A DNA stretch of 64,000 nt from assembly GCF_014649695.1 (NCBI RefSeq), contig NZ_BMTN01000002.1:310001-374000 (forward strand). Direction: 5' to 3'. This DNA comes from Streptomyces kurssanovii. GTDB lineage: Bacteria; Actinomycetota; Actinomycetes; Streptomycetales; Streptomycetaceae. How positions within the stretch are numbered: the stretch's first letter is position 1; each line of letters opens with the position of its first letter. Position numbers and translations under genes: made by a program. The notes beneath the pieces were generated by a model. It made no database searches, was not told the DNA's origin, and worked only from the letters and a program-made list of their open reading frames with translations. Of the stretch, positions 17,545-26,629 are shown piece after piece.

Positions 17545-18305
17545 GGGCGTTCTTCCTGTCGGGGTGGTTGTCCTGAGTACTCCCGGCTGATGGCGTCGGC
17601 GGTGCGGCGCACCAGCGGGAGGAGGGTGAGGAGTTCGTCGGCCGTGACGACGACGTTCGGCGCGGACACCGACATCGCGGCGACGACCCGGCCGTCCGCA
17701 CCGCGGATGGGGGCCCCGATGCAGTTGATGGACTCCTCGTGGCCACCCAGGTCGGTGGCCCAGCCCTGTTCGCGCACGGTCGCCAGCTCCTTGAGGAAGG
17801 CGCCGGCGTTCGGGATCGAACGGGACGTGTACATGGGGAAGTCGAGCTTCTCGGCGAGTGCGCGCCGCTCCGCCTCCGGCAGATCGGCCAGCAGCAGCTT
17901 CGCCACGGCCGCGACGGTGATCGCTACGGGCTTGCCGATACGGGAGTACATCCGCACCGGGTAGCGGCTCTCGACCTTGTCGATGTAGAGGACCTCGCTC
18001 TCCTCGTACACGGCGAGATGGACGGTGTGCCCGATCTGCTCGTTGAGGGCGACGAGATGCGGATGGGCGATCTCGCGTACGTCGAGGTTCTCCACGGCCT
18101 CCTGCGCCAGCGCGAACAGGCGGGCGCCGAGGCGGTAGCGCTGGTCCTGCTGGCGGTGGACGAGGCCGTGCTCGTGCAGGGTGCGCAGCAGCCGCAGCGC
18201 GGTGGACTTGTGCACGCCGAGGCGGTCGGCGACCTGCCCGAGGTCGGCCGGCCCCTCCGCGAGCAGCGGAAGGATGCTCAGCGCTCGGTCGACGGTCTGG
18301 CTCAT
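17541..18305 (-). CDS. IclR-family transcriptional regulator
   Basis: The 254-residue protein has an N-terminal winged helix (residues 1-62, SQTVDRALSILPLLAEG and LGVHKSTALRLLRTL) and an IclR effector domain (about 75-245, with GCIGAP-like NCIGAPIRGADGRVVAAMSVSAP). Such regulators bind sugar acids or aromatic acids. AGGAGGT lies 9 nt upstream of ATG 18305. It overlaps both kinase and ridA by ATGA, so it sits inside the operon that it probably controls. The likely operator is the three-half-site element at 19442-19468. Confidence 0.94.
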   Translation of the reverse strand: MSQTVDRALSILPLLAEGPADLGQVADRLGVHKSTALRLLRTLHEHGLVHRQQDQRYRLGARLFALAQEAVENLDVREIAHPHLVALNEQIGHTVHLAVYEESEVLYIDKVESRYPVRMYSRIGKPVAITVAAVAKLLLADLPEAERRALAEKLDFPMYTSRSIPNAGAFLKELATVREQGWATDLGGHEESINCIGAPIRGADGRVVAAMSVSAPNVVVTADELLTLLPLVRRTADAISREYSGQPPRQEERP

Positions 18306-19357
18306 GGTGTACGTACCTCCTGGTCCTCCCCCGTCCACCCGGGGCCGAGGTGCAGTCTCCCCCAGGCCTCGTCATCCAGGGCGGCCAGCCGGTCGGCGTG
18401 ACCGGCGGTGGGCGGCGGCGCCAGGTCCCCGGGGACGGTGAGTGCGGCCGCGGCCCACAGGTGCCCGTGCCGCAGCCGCTGCCGCGCGGTGAGCCCGCGG
18501 AGCGTGGCGGACAGGAACCCGGCGGCGAAGGCGTCACCGGCGCCGACGGGGGCGATGACGGTGACGCGGGGCGCGGGGACGGTGGTGACGGTGTCGCTGC
18601 CGGGGGCGGGGTCCAGGGCGGGGTCCTGACGGCGGGTGAAGGACACCGCTCCCGCCGCACCCCGCTTCACGACCACCACCGACGGCTGCGGCATCGCCGC
18701 GCGGATCGCGTCCGCGCCCCGTACGCCCCACGCCTCCTCCGCCTCGTCCTCCCCGACGAACACGATGTCCGCCCCGCGGGCCAGCTCCAGCAGGACGTCC
18801 GCGGCGGACGGATCACGCCACAGGCCGGGCCGGTGGTTCACGTCGAACGAGACGAGCGGGCCGCCGTCCCGCCGGGCCGTGAGGTCGCGCATCAGGGCGA
18901 GGCAGTCGGGCGAGAGGGCGGCCGTGATGCCGGAGATGTGCAGCGCGCGGCCGGACCGGACCGCGTCGGACGGCACGGTGTGGGGGGACATCGCCGACGC
19001 GGCGGAGCCCGCGCGGTAGTAGACGACCTCGTGGGCGTCGGTCGCCCGGTCGGTCGCCGTGCGGAAGTAGACGCCCGTCGGGCGTTCCGGGTCCCGGGTC
19101 ACCGCCGAGGTGTCCACCCCGTACGCGGCGATCGCCGACACGAGGTGGTCGCCGAAGCCGTCGGCGCCGACCCGGCCCACCCAGCGTGTGCGGTGTCCCG
19201 CGGCGGCGAGCGCACATGCCACATTGGACTCGGCGCCGCCGATGCCGCGGACGAAGGACGGCACATCGGCGAGACGCCCTGCCTGGGTCGGCAGGAACGT
19301 GACCATGGACTCGCCGAGGCAGACGACGTCCATGGGTCCGTACGCGCTCGCGGTCAT
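18302..19357 (-). CDS. PfkB-family sugar kinase, 2-keto-3-deoxygluconate kinase-like
   Basis: The 351-residue protein has the ribokinase fold: an N-terminal GGAESNVACALAAAG and the C-terminal PfkB signature APVGAGDAFAAGF with catalytic Asp (about residue 285). It phosphorylates a sugar or sugar acid with ATP. The early motif MDVVCLGESMVTF is common in KdgK-type kinases; 2-keto-3-deoxygluconate is thus likely but not proven. ATG 19333 is an alternative start. First gene of the minus-strand operon. Confidence 0.88.
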   Translation of the reverse strand: MTASAYGPMDVVCLGESMVTFLPTQAGRLADVPSFVRGIGGAESNVACALAAAGHRTRWVGRVGADGFGDHLVSAIAAYGVDTSAVTRDPERPTGVYFRTATDRATDAHEVVYYRAGSAASAMSPHTVPSDAVRSGRALHISGITAALSPDCLALMRDLTARRDGGPLVSFDVNHRPGLWRDPSAADVLLELARGADIVFVGEDEAEEAWGVRGADAIRAAMPQPSVVVVKRGAAGAVSFTRRQDPALDPAPGSDTVTTVPAPRVTVIAPVGAGDAFAAGFLSATLRGLTARQRLRHGHLWAAAALTVPGDLAPPPTAGHADRLAALDDEAWGRLHLGPGWTGEDQEVRTP

Positions 19358-19441
19358 GATCGCGTGGGCTCCTCGCTGGGTCGGTCGCGGGGCCCATTGA
19401 CCCCGCGTCGGCTCGGATGTTAGACAGCGTCAAGCGAAATA

Positions 19442-19468
19442 CGCAATGGGCGTTGCGCATACTGCAAC
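19442..19468. promoter_or_regulatory. Operator-like element, three GCAA/TTGC half-sites
   Basis: CGCAA-TGGGCG-TTGCG (19442-19457) overlaps GTTGC-GCATACT-GCAAC (19452-19468). The half-sites are about one helical turn apart. The element lies between the divergent kinase and dehydratase-like genes, a natural place for the IclR protein to control both. The assignment is inference. Confidence 0.55.
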
Positions 19469-19487
19469 GTGATGGAGGAGGGCTCCC

Positions 19488-20762
19488 ATGGCTGCCGACA
19501 ACGCCGTCGCACGGCTCGCCGACGAACCGGCCGACCACCGGTTCAAGGCGCTCCCGCCCGACGCCGAAGGCCTCACCGTCGGTGAGCTGGCGGCTTCCCG
19601 CCGCAATCTCTTCACCGGCGGCTTCACCACCCCCGTCCTGGCGCTGTCCGCCGAGTCCGTCGAGCACAACCTCGCCCTGCTCGAGACGTACTCGGAGCGC
19701 CACGGCCTCGCCTTCGCCCCGCACGGCAAGACCTCGATGTCACCGCAGCTCTTCGCACGCCAGCTGGAGCGCGGCGCCTGGGGCATCACCGCGGCCGTCC
19801 CCCACCAGGCCCGGGTCTACCGTGCCTACGGGGTCCGGCGGATCTTCCTCGCCAACGAGGTCGTCGACGCGGCCGCCCTGCGCTGGATCGCCGGCGAACT
19901 CGAGACCGACCCGGACTTCCGCCTCATCTGCTACGTCGACTCCGTGCGCGGCGTCGAGCTCATGGACGAGGCACTGCGGGGTGTCTCGCGCCCCCTCGAC
20001 GTCGTGCTCGAACTCGGCGCCGGCGACGGCGCCCGCACCGGAGCCCGTACGGAAGCGGACTGCGCCGCGATCGCCGACGCGGTGGCGGCCACGGGAACGC
20101 TGCGCCTGGTCGGCGTGGCCGGATACGAGGGCGAGGTCCCGCAGGCCGACGGCGACCGGGTACGCGCCTGGCTGCGGCGGCTGGTGGCGATCGCCGCGGA
20201 CTTCGACGGCTCGGGCCGTTTCGCCGACAGCGACGAGATCGTGATCAGTGCGGGCGGCAGCGCGTGGTTCGACGCGGTCGCCGATGTCTTCGCCGAGATC
20301 CCCGAACTGTCCCGCCCCGTGCTGAAGCTGCTGCGCTCCGGCGCGTACGTCTCGCACGACGACGGCCACTACCGGCACCTCACCCCCTTCAACCGGGTCC
20401 CGGAGGAGGGCGCGCTCCAGCCCGCGTTCCGCCTGTGGGCCCAGGTCGTCTCACGGCCCACCCCCGACCAGGCCTTCGTCAACGCGGGCAAGCGGGACGC
20501 GGCGTACGACCTCGACCTCCCGAAGGCCCAGGCCGTCCGCGACGCCCGCACCGGCGACATCCGCCCCGCCGACGGCATCACCGTCACCGGCCTCTCCGAC
20601 CAGCACGGCTGGCTCGCCACCACCCCGGACGCGGACCTGGAGGTCGGCGACTGGGTGGGGATGGGGCTGTCGCATCCGTGCACGTCGTTCGACAAGTGGC
20701 AGCTGATTCCGGTGGTGGAGGAGGACGGCACGGTGACGGACTTCATCCGCACGTTCTTCTGA
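19488..20762 (+). CDS. DSD1-family PLP enzyme (D-serine dehydratase-like)
   Basis: The 424-residue enzyme has an alanine-racemase-like PLP barrel, with the PLP Lys at about 81 in APHGKTS, and a C-terminal metal-binding domain with His396 and Cys398 in LSHPCTSFDKW, as in eukaryotic-type D-serine dehydratase and D-threonine aldolase. It should act on a D-beta-hydroxy amino acid. GGAGGAGG lies upstream of the ATG. Downstream is a D-aminoacylase, and RidA is nearby, which suggests catabolism of N-acyl-D-amino acids. Exact substrate is unknown. Confidence 0.88.
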   Translation: MAADNAVARLADEPADHRFKALPPDAEGLTVGELAASRRNLFTGGFTTPVLALSAESVEHNLALLETYSERHGLAFAPHGKTSMSPQLFARQLERGAWGITAAVPHQARVYRAYGVRRIFLANEVVDAAALRWIAGELETDPDFRLICYVDSVRGVELMDEALRGVSRPLDVVLELGAGDGARTGARTEADCAAIADAVAATGTLRLVGVAGYEGEVPQADGDRVRAWLRRLVAIAADFDGSGRFADSDEIVISAGGSAWFDAVADVFAEIPELSRPVLKLLRSGAYVSHDDGHYRHLTPFNRVPEEGALQPAFRLWAQVVSRPTPDQAFVNAGKRDAAYDLDLPKAQAVRDARTGDIRPADGITVTGLSDQHGWLATTPDADLEVGDWVGMGLSHPCTSFDKWQLIPVVEEDGTVTDFIRTFF

Positions 20763-20784
20763 CCCTGCGGGGCCGTTCCCCCAC

Positions 20785-20948
20785 CCCGCCCCTTCCCGAA
20801 ACCGGGGCAGGCCCCGGGCCCCGTACCGCCCTGCTGGCGGCGTATCGCGCTTCGCGCGGTGCCCTCAAACGCCGGACGGGCTGCTCCAGCCTCGCCGGCG
20901 TTTGAGGCGCGGGGGTCCGGGCGGAGCCCGGTTTCGGGAAGGGGCGGG
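20785..20948. repeat. Nested inverted-repeat element
   Basis: Perfect 22-bp outer arms lie at 20785-20806 and 20927-20948, and perfect 13-bp inner arms at 20863-20875 and 20895-20907 (CCTCAAACGCCGG and complement). It fills most of the gap between the dehydratase-like gene and the D-aminoacylase gene. I recall near-identical dispersed elements in intergenic regions of Streptomyces genomes. No transposase is present. It may fold as an RNA cruciform and act as terminator. Confidence 0.85.
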
Positions 20949-21012
20949 TAGGGGAACACGCCCGCCGCAGGCGCCACCCGTACCCCCCGCCGCGCCCCCG
21001 AAAGGCACCCCC

Positions 21013-22629
21013 ATGCACCTCGTCATCCGCGACGCCCGCGTCATCGACGGCACCGGCGGTGCCTCCTTCCGCGCCGACGTCGACATCCGCGACGGCCGTA
21101 TCGCCGAGATACGCAAAGAGGGCACCGGCCCCCGCCCCACCGCCCCCCGCGTCCTCGACGCGGACGGTCTCGCCCTCGCCCCCGGCTTCATCGACATGCA
21201 CGCGCACTCCGATCTGGCGCTGCTGCGCGACCCCGACCATTCCGCGAAGGCCGCCCAGGGCGTGACCCTCGAGGTGCTGGGGCAGGACGGACTGTCGTAC
21301 GCGCCCGTCGACGACGACACCCTCGCCGCCGTGCGCAAGGCGATCACGGGCTGGAACGGCGACGGCTCCGACATCGACTTCGACTGGCGTTCGGTCGGCG
21401 AGTACCTGGACCGCCTCGACCGGAACTTCGGCGGTCAGGGCATCGCGGTGAACGCCGCGTACCTGATCCCGCAAGGCACCGTGCGCATGTACGCGATGGG
21501 TTGGGAGGACCGCCCCGCCACCGACACCGAACTCACCCGCATGAAGCAGCTGGTGGCCGAGGGCATGGCGCAGGGCGCGGTCGGCATGTCGTCCGGTCTG
21601 ACGTACACACCGGGCATGTACGCGAACGACTCGGAGCTGGCGGAGCTGTGCCGCGTGGTGGCCGGGTACGACGGCTACTACTGCCCGCATCACCGCTCCT
21701 ACGGCGCCGGCGCGCTCCAGGCGTACGAGGAGATGGTGAACCTGACCCGCGAGGCCGGGTGTGCCCTGCATCTCGCGCACGCCACCATGAACTTCGGTGT
21801 GAACAAGGGCAAGGCGCCCGATCTGCTCGCACTGCTCGACGACGCGCTGGACGCCGGCGCGGACATCTCCCTGGACACCTATCCGTACACCCCCGGCTGC
21901 ACCACGCTCGTGGCGATGCTGCCGAGCTGGGCGGGCGAGGGCGGCCCCGACGCCGTACTGGCGCGGCTTCGGGACGACTCGACGGCCGAGAGGATCAGGC
22001 ACCACCTGGAGGTCGTCGGCTCCGACGGCTGCCACGGCGTCCCGATCGAGTGGGACACCATCGAGATCTCCGGAGTGAGAGAACCGGCTGTCACCGGCCA
22101 CGTCGGCCGGACGATCCAGCAGTCGGCCGACGAGCGCGGCGAGGCCCCTTGGACGACCGCCCGACGGCTGCTGATCGAGGACCGGCTCGGTTCGACGATC
22201 CTCCAGCACGTGGGCCACGAGGAGAACGTGCGTCAGATCATGCGCCACCGGGTCCACACCGGCGGGAGCGACGGCATCCTCCAGGGTGACAAGCCGCATC
22301 CGCGGGCCTACGGCACGTTTCCGCACTACCTCGGCCGGTACGCGCGCGAGCTGGGCATCCTGTCGCTGGAGGAGACCGTCGCGCATCTGACGTCCCGCCC
22401 GGCCGCCCGGCTGCGGCTGCCCGACCGGGGTCTGGTCCGTGAGGGGTACCGCGCCGACCTGGTGCTGTTCGACCCGGGCACGGTGACGGCGGGTTCGACC
22501 TTCGAGGAGCCGCGCACGCTGCCCGTCGGAATCCCGCACGTACTGATCGACGGCCGGTTCGTCGTCGAGGACGGCGTCCGCACGGACGTGCTCGCGGGCC
22601 GGTCCGTACGCCGCACGACCTCCTCATAG
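21013..22629 (+). CDS. N-acyl-D-amino-acid deacylase family protein
   Basis: The 538-residue amidohydrolase has metal-binding HAH at residues 63-65 ([10 protein letters not shown]), PHHRSYG and [10 protein letters not shown] with further ligands, and the late GGSDG Asp. D-aminoacylases release D-amino acids from N-acyl derivatives; related members are dihydroorotase-like or D-glutamate deacylases. The start at 21013 was chosen because upstream in-frame sequence is part of the inverted repeat. It follows the DSD1 gene on the same strand, so the freed D-amino acid would be the substrate of that enzyme. Confidence 0.92.
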   Translation: MHLVIRDARVIDGTGGASFRADVDIRDGRIAEIRKEGTGPRPTAPRVLDADGLALAPGFIDMHAHSDLALLRDPDHSAKAAQGVTLEVLGQDGLSYAPVDDDTLAAVRKAITGWNGDGSDIDFDWRSVGEYLDRLDRNFGGQGIAVNAAYLIPQGTVRMYAMGWEDRPATDTELTRMKQLVAEGMAQGAVGMSSGLTYTPGMYANDSELAELCRVVAGYDGYYCPHHRSYGAGALQAYEEMVNLTREAGCALHLAHATMNFGVNKGKAPDLLALLDDALDAGADISLDTYPYTPGCTTLVAMLPSWAGEGGPDAVLARLRDDSTAERIRHHLEVVGSDGCHGVPIEWDTIEISGVREPAVTGHVGRTIQQSADERGEAPWTTARRLLIEDRLGSTILQHVGHEENVRQIMRHRVHTGGSDGILQGDKPHPRAYGTFPHYLGRYARELGILSLEETVAHLTSRPAARLRLPDRGLVREGYRADLVLFDPGTVTAGSTFEEPRTLPVGIPHVLIDGRFVVEDGVRTDVLAGRSVRRTTSS

Positions 22630-22795
22630 CCTCGCACGCTGGTCCGGGCCGGAGCCGCGCTGCCGTCGACCGTTCCGGGGCCCGACGGAACCAGGCGCTC
22701 GTAATTACTTTTGCCGCCGTGCTCACGCCTGCACACATCACCGCACGCCGCGCCAGAGCCACCCCATTCACCAACGGTTCAACTATGGTGACGCC

Positions 22796-23734
22796 ATGCG
22801 AGGAATTCTGCTGGCCGGCGGCACCGGCTCGCGACTCTGGCCATTGACGCGGGCTGTATCAAAACAATTGCTGCCGGTTTTCGACAAACCCATGGTCTAC
22901 TACCCGCTTTCCACATTGGTGATGGCGGGCATCAGAGAAGTTCTGATCATCACCACCCCAGAGGACCGTTCTCAGTTCCGCCAGTTGCTCGGCACCGGTG
23001 GTGAACTCGGGCTGCGACTGGAATACGTCACGCAAGAGCGCCCGGCGGGCATCGCCCAAGCCTTCCTCCTGGGCGCCGACTTCATCGAGAACGAGCCGGT
23101 CGCCCTGATCCTGGGCGACAACATCTTCCACGGCACCGGCCTCGGCACACAGTTGGCCAACCACGGCGACATCAAGGGCGGCAGGGTATTCGCCTACCAG
23201 GTCGCCAACCCCGAGGCGTACGGCGTGGTCGAGTTCGACGAGTTCGGTCGAGCGCTGTCCATCGAGGAGAAACCGGCCCGGCCCAGGTCCCGGTACGCCG
23301 TACCCGGCCTGTACTTCTATGACAACCACGTCGTAGCCATCGCTCGAGGCCTGCGCCCCAGCGCCCGGGGCGAGTTGGAGATCACGGACATCAACCGCGC
23401 CTACCTTGACTCCGGTGCGCTGCACGTGACGCGGCTCGACCGGGGCACAGCCTGGCTGGACACCGGAACCTTCAGCTCCATGATTCAGGCCTCCGAGTTC
23501 GTCCGGGTCATCGAAGAGCGCCAGGGCTTCAAGATCGGCTGCATCGAGGAGGCGGTCTGGCGGGCCGGCCTGATCGACGACGACCGGCTCCGGGCACTGG
23601 CCCGGCCACTTCTCAAGAGCGGGTACGGCCACTATCTGCTGGGACTCCTGGAGGACTCCCGACCTGCCGTCATGCGCCAGAGAAAGAGCGCACCACTGCA
23701 AGACGTGCAGGCAGGGCCGGCCGCGCCGGTGTGA
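22796..23734 (+). CDS. rmlA: Glucose-1-phosphate thymidylyltransferase
   Basis: The enzyme makes dTDP-glucose from glucose-1-phosphate and dTTP, the first step to dTDP-rhamnose and other deoxysugars. The 312-residue protein has the nucleotidyltransferase signature [14 protein letters not shown] (5-18), [17 protein letters not shown], the metal Asp in [11 protein letters not shown] and the C-terminal WLDTGT motif. All are intact. No rmlB, rmlC or rmlD is adjacent. The downstream neighbours are a collagen-like protein and a glycosyltransferase, so a link to surface glycosylation is possible. The C-terminus is about 20 residues longer than usual. Confidence 0.95.
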   Translation: MRGILLAGGTGSRLWPLTRAVSKQLLPVFDKPMVYYPLSTLVMAGIREVLIITTPEDRSQFRQLLGTGGELGLRLEYVTQERPAGIAQAFLLGADFIENEPVALILGDNIFHGTGLGTQLANHGDIKGGRVFAYQVANPEAYGVVEFDEFGRALSIEEKPARPRSRYAVPGLYFYDNHVVAIARGLRPSARGELEITDINRAYLDSGALHVTRLDRGTAWLDTGTFSSMIQASEFVRVIEERQGFKIGCIEEAVWRAGLIDDDRLRALARPLLKSGYGHYLLGLLEDSRPAVMRQRKSAPLQDVQAGPAAPV

Positions 23735-24300
23735 TCCTCCAACCCGGGCGCTCGCCGAGGTTCCCCCAGCCGGATGACGGTCATCCGATCGGAGCGGCGC
23801 TGCCCGGCGCATCCTGGCGACGCTGCTGCACCACGACGCCCGCCACCCGTTCGCCGGTCCAGAAACAGCCGGCAGCCCAGTGAAAATCGCCCAGCACGAC
23901 CTGCCGGCTCCGCACGTCTGGCCGCAGCCCCGATGCCGTGCCTGCTGGCAACCCGCGGAAGAGCTGAAGGTAAATCGCACGGCAACCAGTGCGGTCGGAA
24001 TTTACCGGCGGCCTCGCCGAGCAGAACAAGCGAATGGGATGAAGTCCAGCGCATTGATCCGGAAGTCTTCGGCAAGGCCCCTGTTTACCCTTCCGGCATT
24101 CCCATTGGTCGGCGTGTGGAGAGTTCGCGGCCGCTCGGGTGATGTTCAGGCACGACACGGGCCAACTCGTGAACATTCGGTGGTCGGATGGGAAGGATGG
24201 CTCCGTCCGTAGCCAACGTGACACGCAGGCGAAGCAAGCACACTGCGAAGTGGGCGCGCTTGCGGTGTGATCAACCCAGTTCAGCGAGAAAGGTTCCCTT
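23735..24300. other. Long intergenic stretch, no gene supported
   Basis: This 566-nt region has short open frames on both strands without codon bias, ribosome-binding sites or recognisable products. Its GC appears lower and less periodic than the coding DNA around it. It should contain the promoter of the collagen-like gene, but I cannot name its boxes. Confidence 0.6.
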
Positions 24301-24990
24301 GTGAGCCGTAAAACGATCCGCAGTTCCCGCATGAAGTCTGCCACCCTGGTTTCGGCGGGAACCCTTGCCGTTGTGCTCAATGTCGTCCCGAGCACAACCG
24401 CCGTCGCCGACGCGATCCAGCGCTCCGGCACCGAGCACAGCATGGGACTCCCGGGCCCCAATGGCGCCACCAGTGCCGACCGCGACCGTGGCCCGAAGGG
24501 CCAGAAGGGCGACCGCGGACCGCGGGGCTACCAGGGCCCGCAGGGCTTCCAGGGCCCGCAGGGCTTCCAGGGCGCACCGGGCGTGCCGGGCGTGCAGGGC
24601 CCGCAGGGCTTCCAGGGCGCACCCGGAGTGGACGGCGTGGATGGCGCGCAGGGCCCGCAGGGCTTCCAGGGCGCAACGGGCGCGCAGGGCCCGCAGGGCT
24701 TCCAGGGCGCGCAGGGGTCGGCCGACCTCGACACCTACGTGGTGTTCGCGACAGAGGACCTTCCCCTCCTGGGCGTCGAAGAAACGGCGGTCGCCGACTG
24801 CACGGGCGCCGACGTCGCCGTCGGCGGTGGGTTCGACATCGACTACACGCTCGGCGCCGGCATCATCCCCAACGAGAGCGCTCCCGTCTTCGTCGGTGAC
24901 GGGCCCGCGACGGGTTGGCAGGCCTCCGTCACCGGCGCGGCCGGTGTCCAGGGCACCTTCACCGCCTACGCGATCTGCCAGGACACGTGA
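24301..24990 (+). CDS. Secreted collagen-like protein
   Basis: The 229-residue product has a signal peptide (KSATLVSAGTLAVVLNVVPSTTAVA, cleavage near 37), then 25 uninterrupted Gly-X-Y triplets (residues 64-138) with five GPQGFQ units, and a C-terminal globular domain of about 90 residues with two cysteines. The triplets should form a collagen triple helix; the C-terminal domain probably trimerises it. The start is GTG with AAAGG 8 nt upstream. There is no LPxTG or membrane anchor, so it is secreted or held by other contacts. The 18-bp repeats coding GPQGFQ may expand or shrink. It converges with a glycosyltransferase-methyltransferase gene. Confidence 0.9.
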   Translation: MSRKTIRSSRMKSATLVSAGTLAVVLNVVPSTTAVADAIQRSGTEHSMGLPGPNGATSADRDRGPKGQKGDRGPRGYQGPQGFQGPQGFQGAPGVPGVQGPQGFQGAPGVDGVDGAQGPQGFQGATGAQGPQGFQGAQGSADLDTYVVFATEDLPLLGVEETAVADCTGADVAVGGGFDIDYTLGAGIIPNESAPVFVGDGPATGWQASVTGAAGVQGTFTAYAICQDT

Positions 24991-25048
24991 CGAATCCGGT
25001 CTGACCGGCGGTGCGGCACCGGCCGCCGGCCTCATCCAGGACCGTCTG

Positions 25049-25083
25049 GCGGTGCCCCGGAGCTTCGGCCTCCGGGGCACCGC
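25049..25083 (+). terminator. First of two hairpins after collagen-like gene
   Basis: A perfect 13-bp stem, GCGGTGCCCCGGA with its complement, and a 9-nt loop start about 60 nt after the stop codon. Confidence 0.8.
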
Positions 25084-25141
25084 CGCATTCCGTGGGCGCC
25101 ACGGATCGAGAGCATCTGCCTCCGGCATCCGGGCTTCACGC

Positions 25142-25190
25142 CCACACAAGGCAGTGGCCCCGCCGTAGGCGGGGCCACTGCCTTGTGTGG
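25142..25190. terminator. Very strong bidirectional hairpin
   Basis: A perfect 23-bp stem (25142-25164 with 25168-25190) and a 3-nt GTA loop lie between the convergent collagen-like and glycosyltransferase genes. Confidence 0.92.
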
Positions 25191-25354
25191 ATGACGGTGC
25201 GTCGACATCGCCGGCGAGCTTCCCGTGGTCTCCCGGCTTGAACGGGTGACAGCAACCGACCCGATCACTGCCGCGCCTCGCCCCCGACCGAAAGGAGGCG
25301 CCCGGCGGAAGCTGACAGCCCGCCGGGAGCCTTGCCGAGATGTCTGGGGACACC

Positions 25355-26629
25355 TCAGACCCGCAGCGGTCCGCCGCACCGCGCGGCGCCCTCCTTGACC
25401 GCGATGAGGTTCGCCACCACGTAGGAGATGTTGTTCTTGGAGTGCCAGTCGGTCGGGTAGTAGGTGACCAGCCGCGAATTCTGGAACCGCGCCTGGATCT
25501 CCGGCACGAAGGTCCGGTACTGGTTGTCCGTGTAGTACCAGAAGGAGTTCTCGTTGTAGAAGGCGACGTGCGTCGGATCCTGGTACGCGCCGCGGCCGTC
25601 GGCGCTGGGTGTCATGGTGAGGAGCATGCCCCCGGGCGCCAGCAGCCGGTACAGCTCGTTGATCAGCGGCACCTTCGCGGGCACGTGCTCGAGGAAGTCC
25701 ACCGCCCGCATCAGGCCGACGGAGCCGTCTGGCAGGTCCAGCTTCCCCGGCAGGGTCGCGACGATGTCGACGCCCTCTCCCGGATACTGGTCCACCCCCA
25801 GGTAGCCGGGCGGCTTCCGGTGGGCTGCGCCGAGGTCCAGCGCGTACAGTCCGCGACGCTGGGTCCAGGCCAGGGCGTTGGCCTCGATGTACTTGTCGTA
25901 CAGGGCGACCGTTTCACGCTGGATGTGCGCGTTGATCTCCGGATCGCGCTGGGTGTTCGCGGGGTGGATCCGCTGGAGGTACAGGCAGCGGGGAATGTGG
26001 TGGAAGTCGCCGGCTTGGAAGAGGCGGCACATCAGGTCCTGGTCGTCCAGGACCGTACGGGTGGCGTCGTATCCGCCGACCTTTTCGTAGACGTCCTTGC
26101 GGAACGCCCGCACGTGGTTGGGCGCGTACCAGATGTACGAGACGTTGTGCGGCGTCGGAGCCATGGACATGGCCTGCATCAGCCGGCGGCCGTCGACGTC
26201 CACATCTTCGTACTGCCAGCCGTGCGCCTCGTTGAATCGGGTCTCGTCGCGCTTTCCGTCCTCGGTGATCTGCGCCGTGTTGCTGTAGACGAAAACAGCG
26301 TCGGGATGAGCGTCGAATGCCTCGGCGAGCTCCGCCAGGCACTCCTTCGCCAGCAGATCGTCGTGGTCGAGTTCGACGAGAATCTCTCCGCGTGCCAGTT
26401 CACATGCCCTGCGTTTGGCCGCCCCGACGCCGTGGATTTCGTCCGCGATCTCCACGCGGACACGCTCATCGGGGCGCTCCGGCCGCCACCGGGCGCCGTT
26501 GTTGAGCAGGACGATCCACTCCCAGTCCGCGCAGGTCTGCGCCTGCAGGGACGCCAGGCACTCATCAAGGAAACGCGGCCTGTGGCTGGGTGTGAAGACG
26601 GAGAACCTCGGTGTCGCAGTCGACGTCAT
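25355..26629 (-). CDS. Glycosyltransferase family 2 / methyltransferase fusion
   Basis: The 424-residue protein joins two enzymes. Residues 1-240 are a GT-A type glycosyltransferase: FSVFTPSHRPRFLDECLASL, the metal/sugar-nucleotide motif ELDHDD (86-91) and YDATRTVLDDQDLMCRL. Residues about 262-424 are a class I SAM methyltransferase with a degenerate motif I (LDLGAAHRKP), MRAVDFLEHVP and LLAPGGMLLTMTPS. Such fusions modify and cap glycans with O-methyl sugars. No membrane helix is present. The start overlaps the stop of the TPR gene by ATGA. Its neighbour, a secreted collagen-like protein, is a candidate target; this is inference. Confidence 0.88.
   Translation of the reverse strand: MTSTATPRFSVFTPSHRPRFLDECLASLQAQTCADWEWIVLLNNGARWRPERPDERVRVEIADEIHGVGAAKRRACELARGEILVELDHDDLLAKECLAELAEAFDAHPDAVFVYSNTAQITEDGKRDETRFNEAHGWQYEDVDVDGRRLMQAMSMAPTPHNVSYIWYAPNHVRAFRKDVYEKVGGYDATRTVLDDQDLMCRLFQAGDFHHIPRCLYLQRIHPANTQRDPEINAHIQRETVALYDKYIEANALAWTQRRGLYALDLGAAHRKPPGYLGVDQYPGEGVDIVATLPGKLDLPDGSVGLMRAVDFLEHVPAKVPLINELYRLLAPGGMLLTMTPSADGRGAYQDPTHVAFYNENSFWYYTDNQYRTFVPEIQARFQNSRLVTYYPTDWHSKNNISYVVANLIAVKEGAARCGGPLRV

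Noticed and set aside
24536-24717. The 18-bp repeats in the collagen-like gene as a CRISPR-like array
   Set aside because: They are in-frame GPQGFQ codons of the Gly-X-Y region, not spacer-separated repeats.
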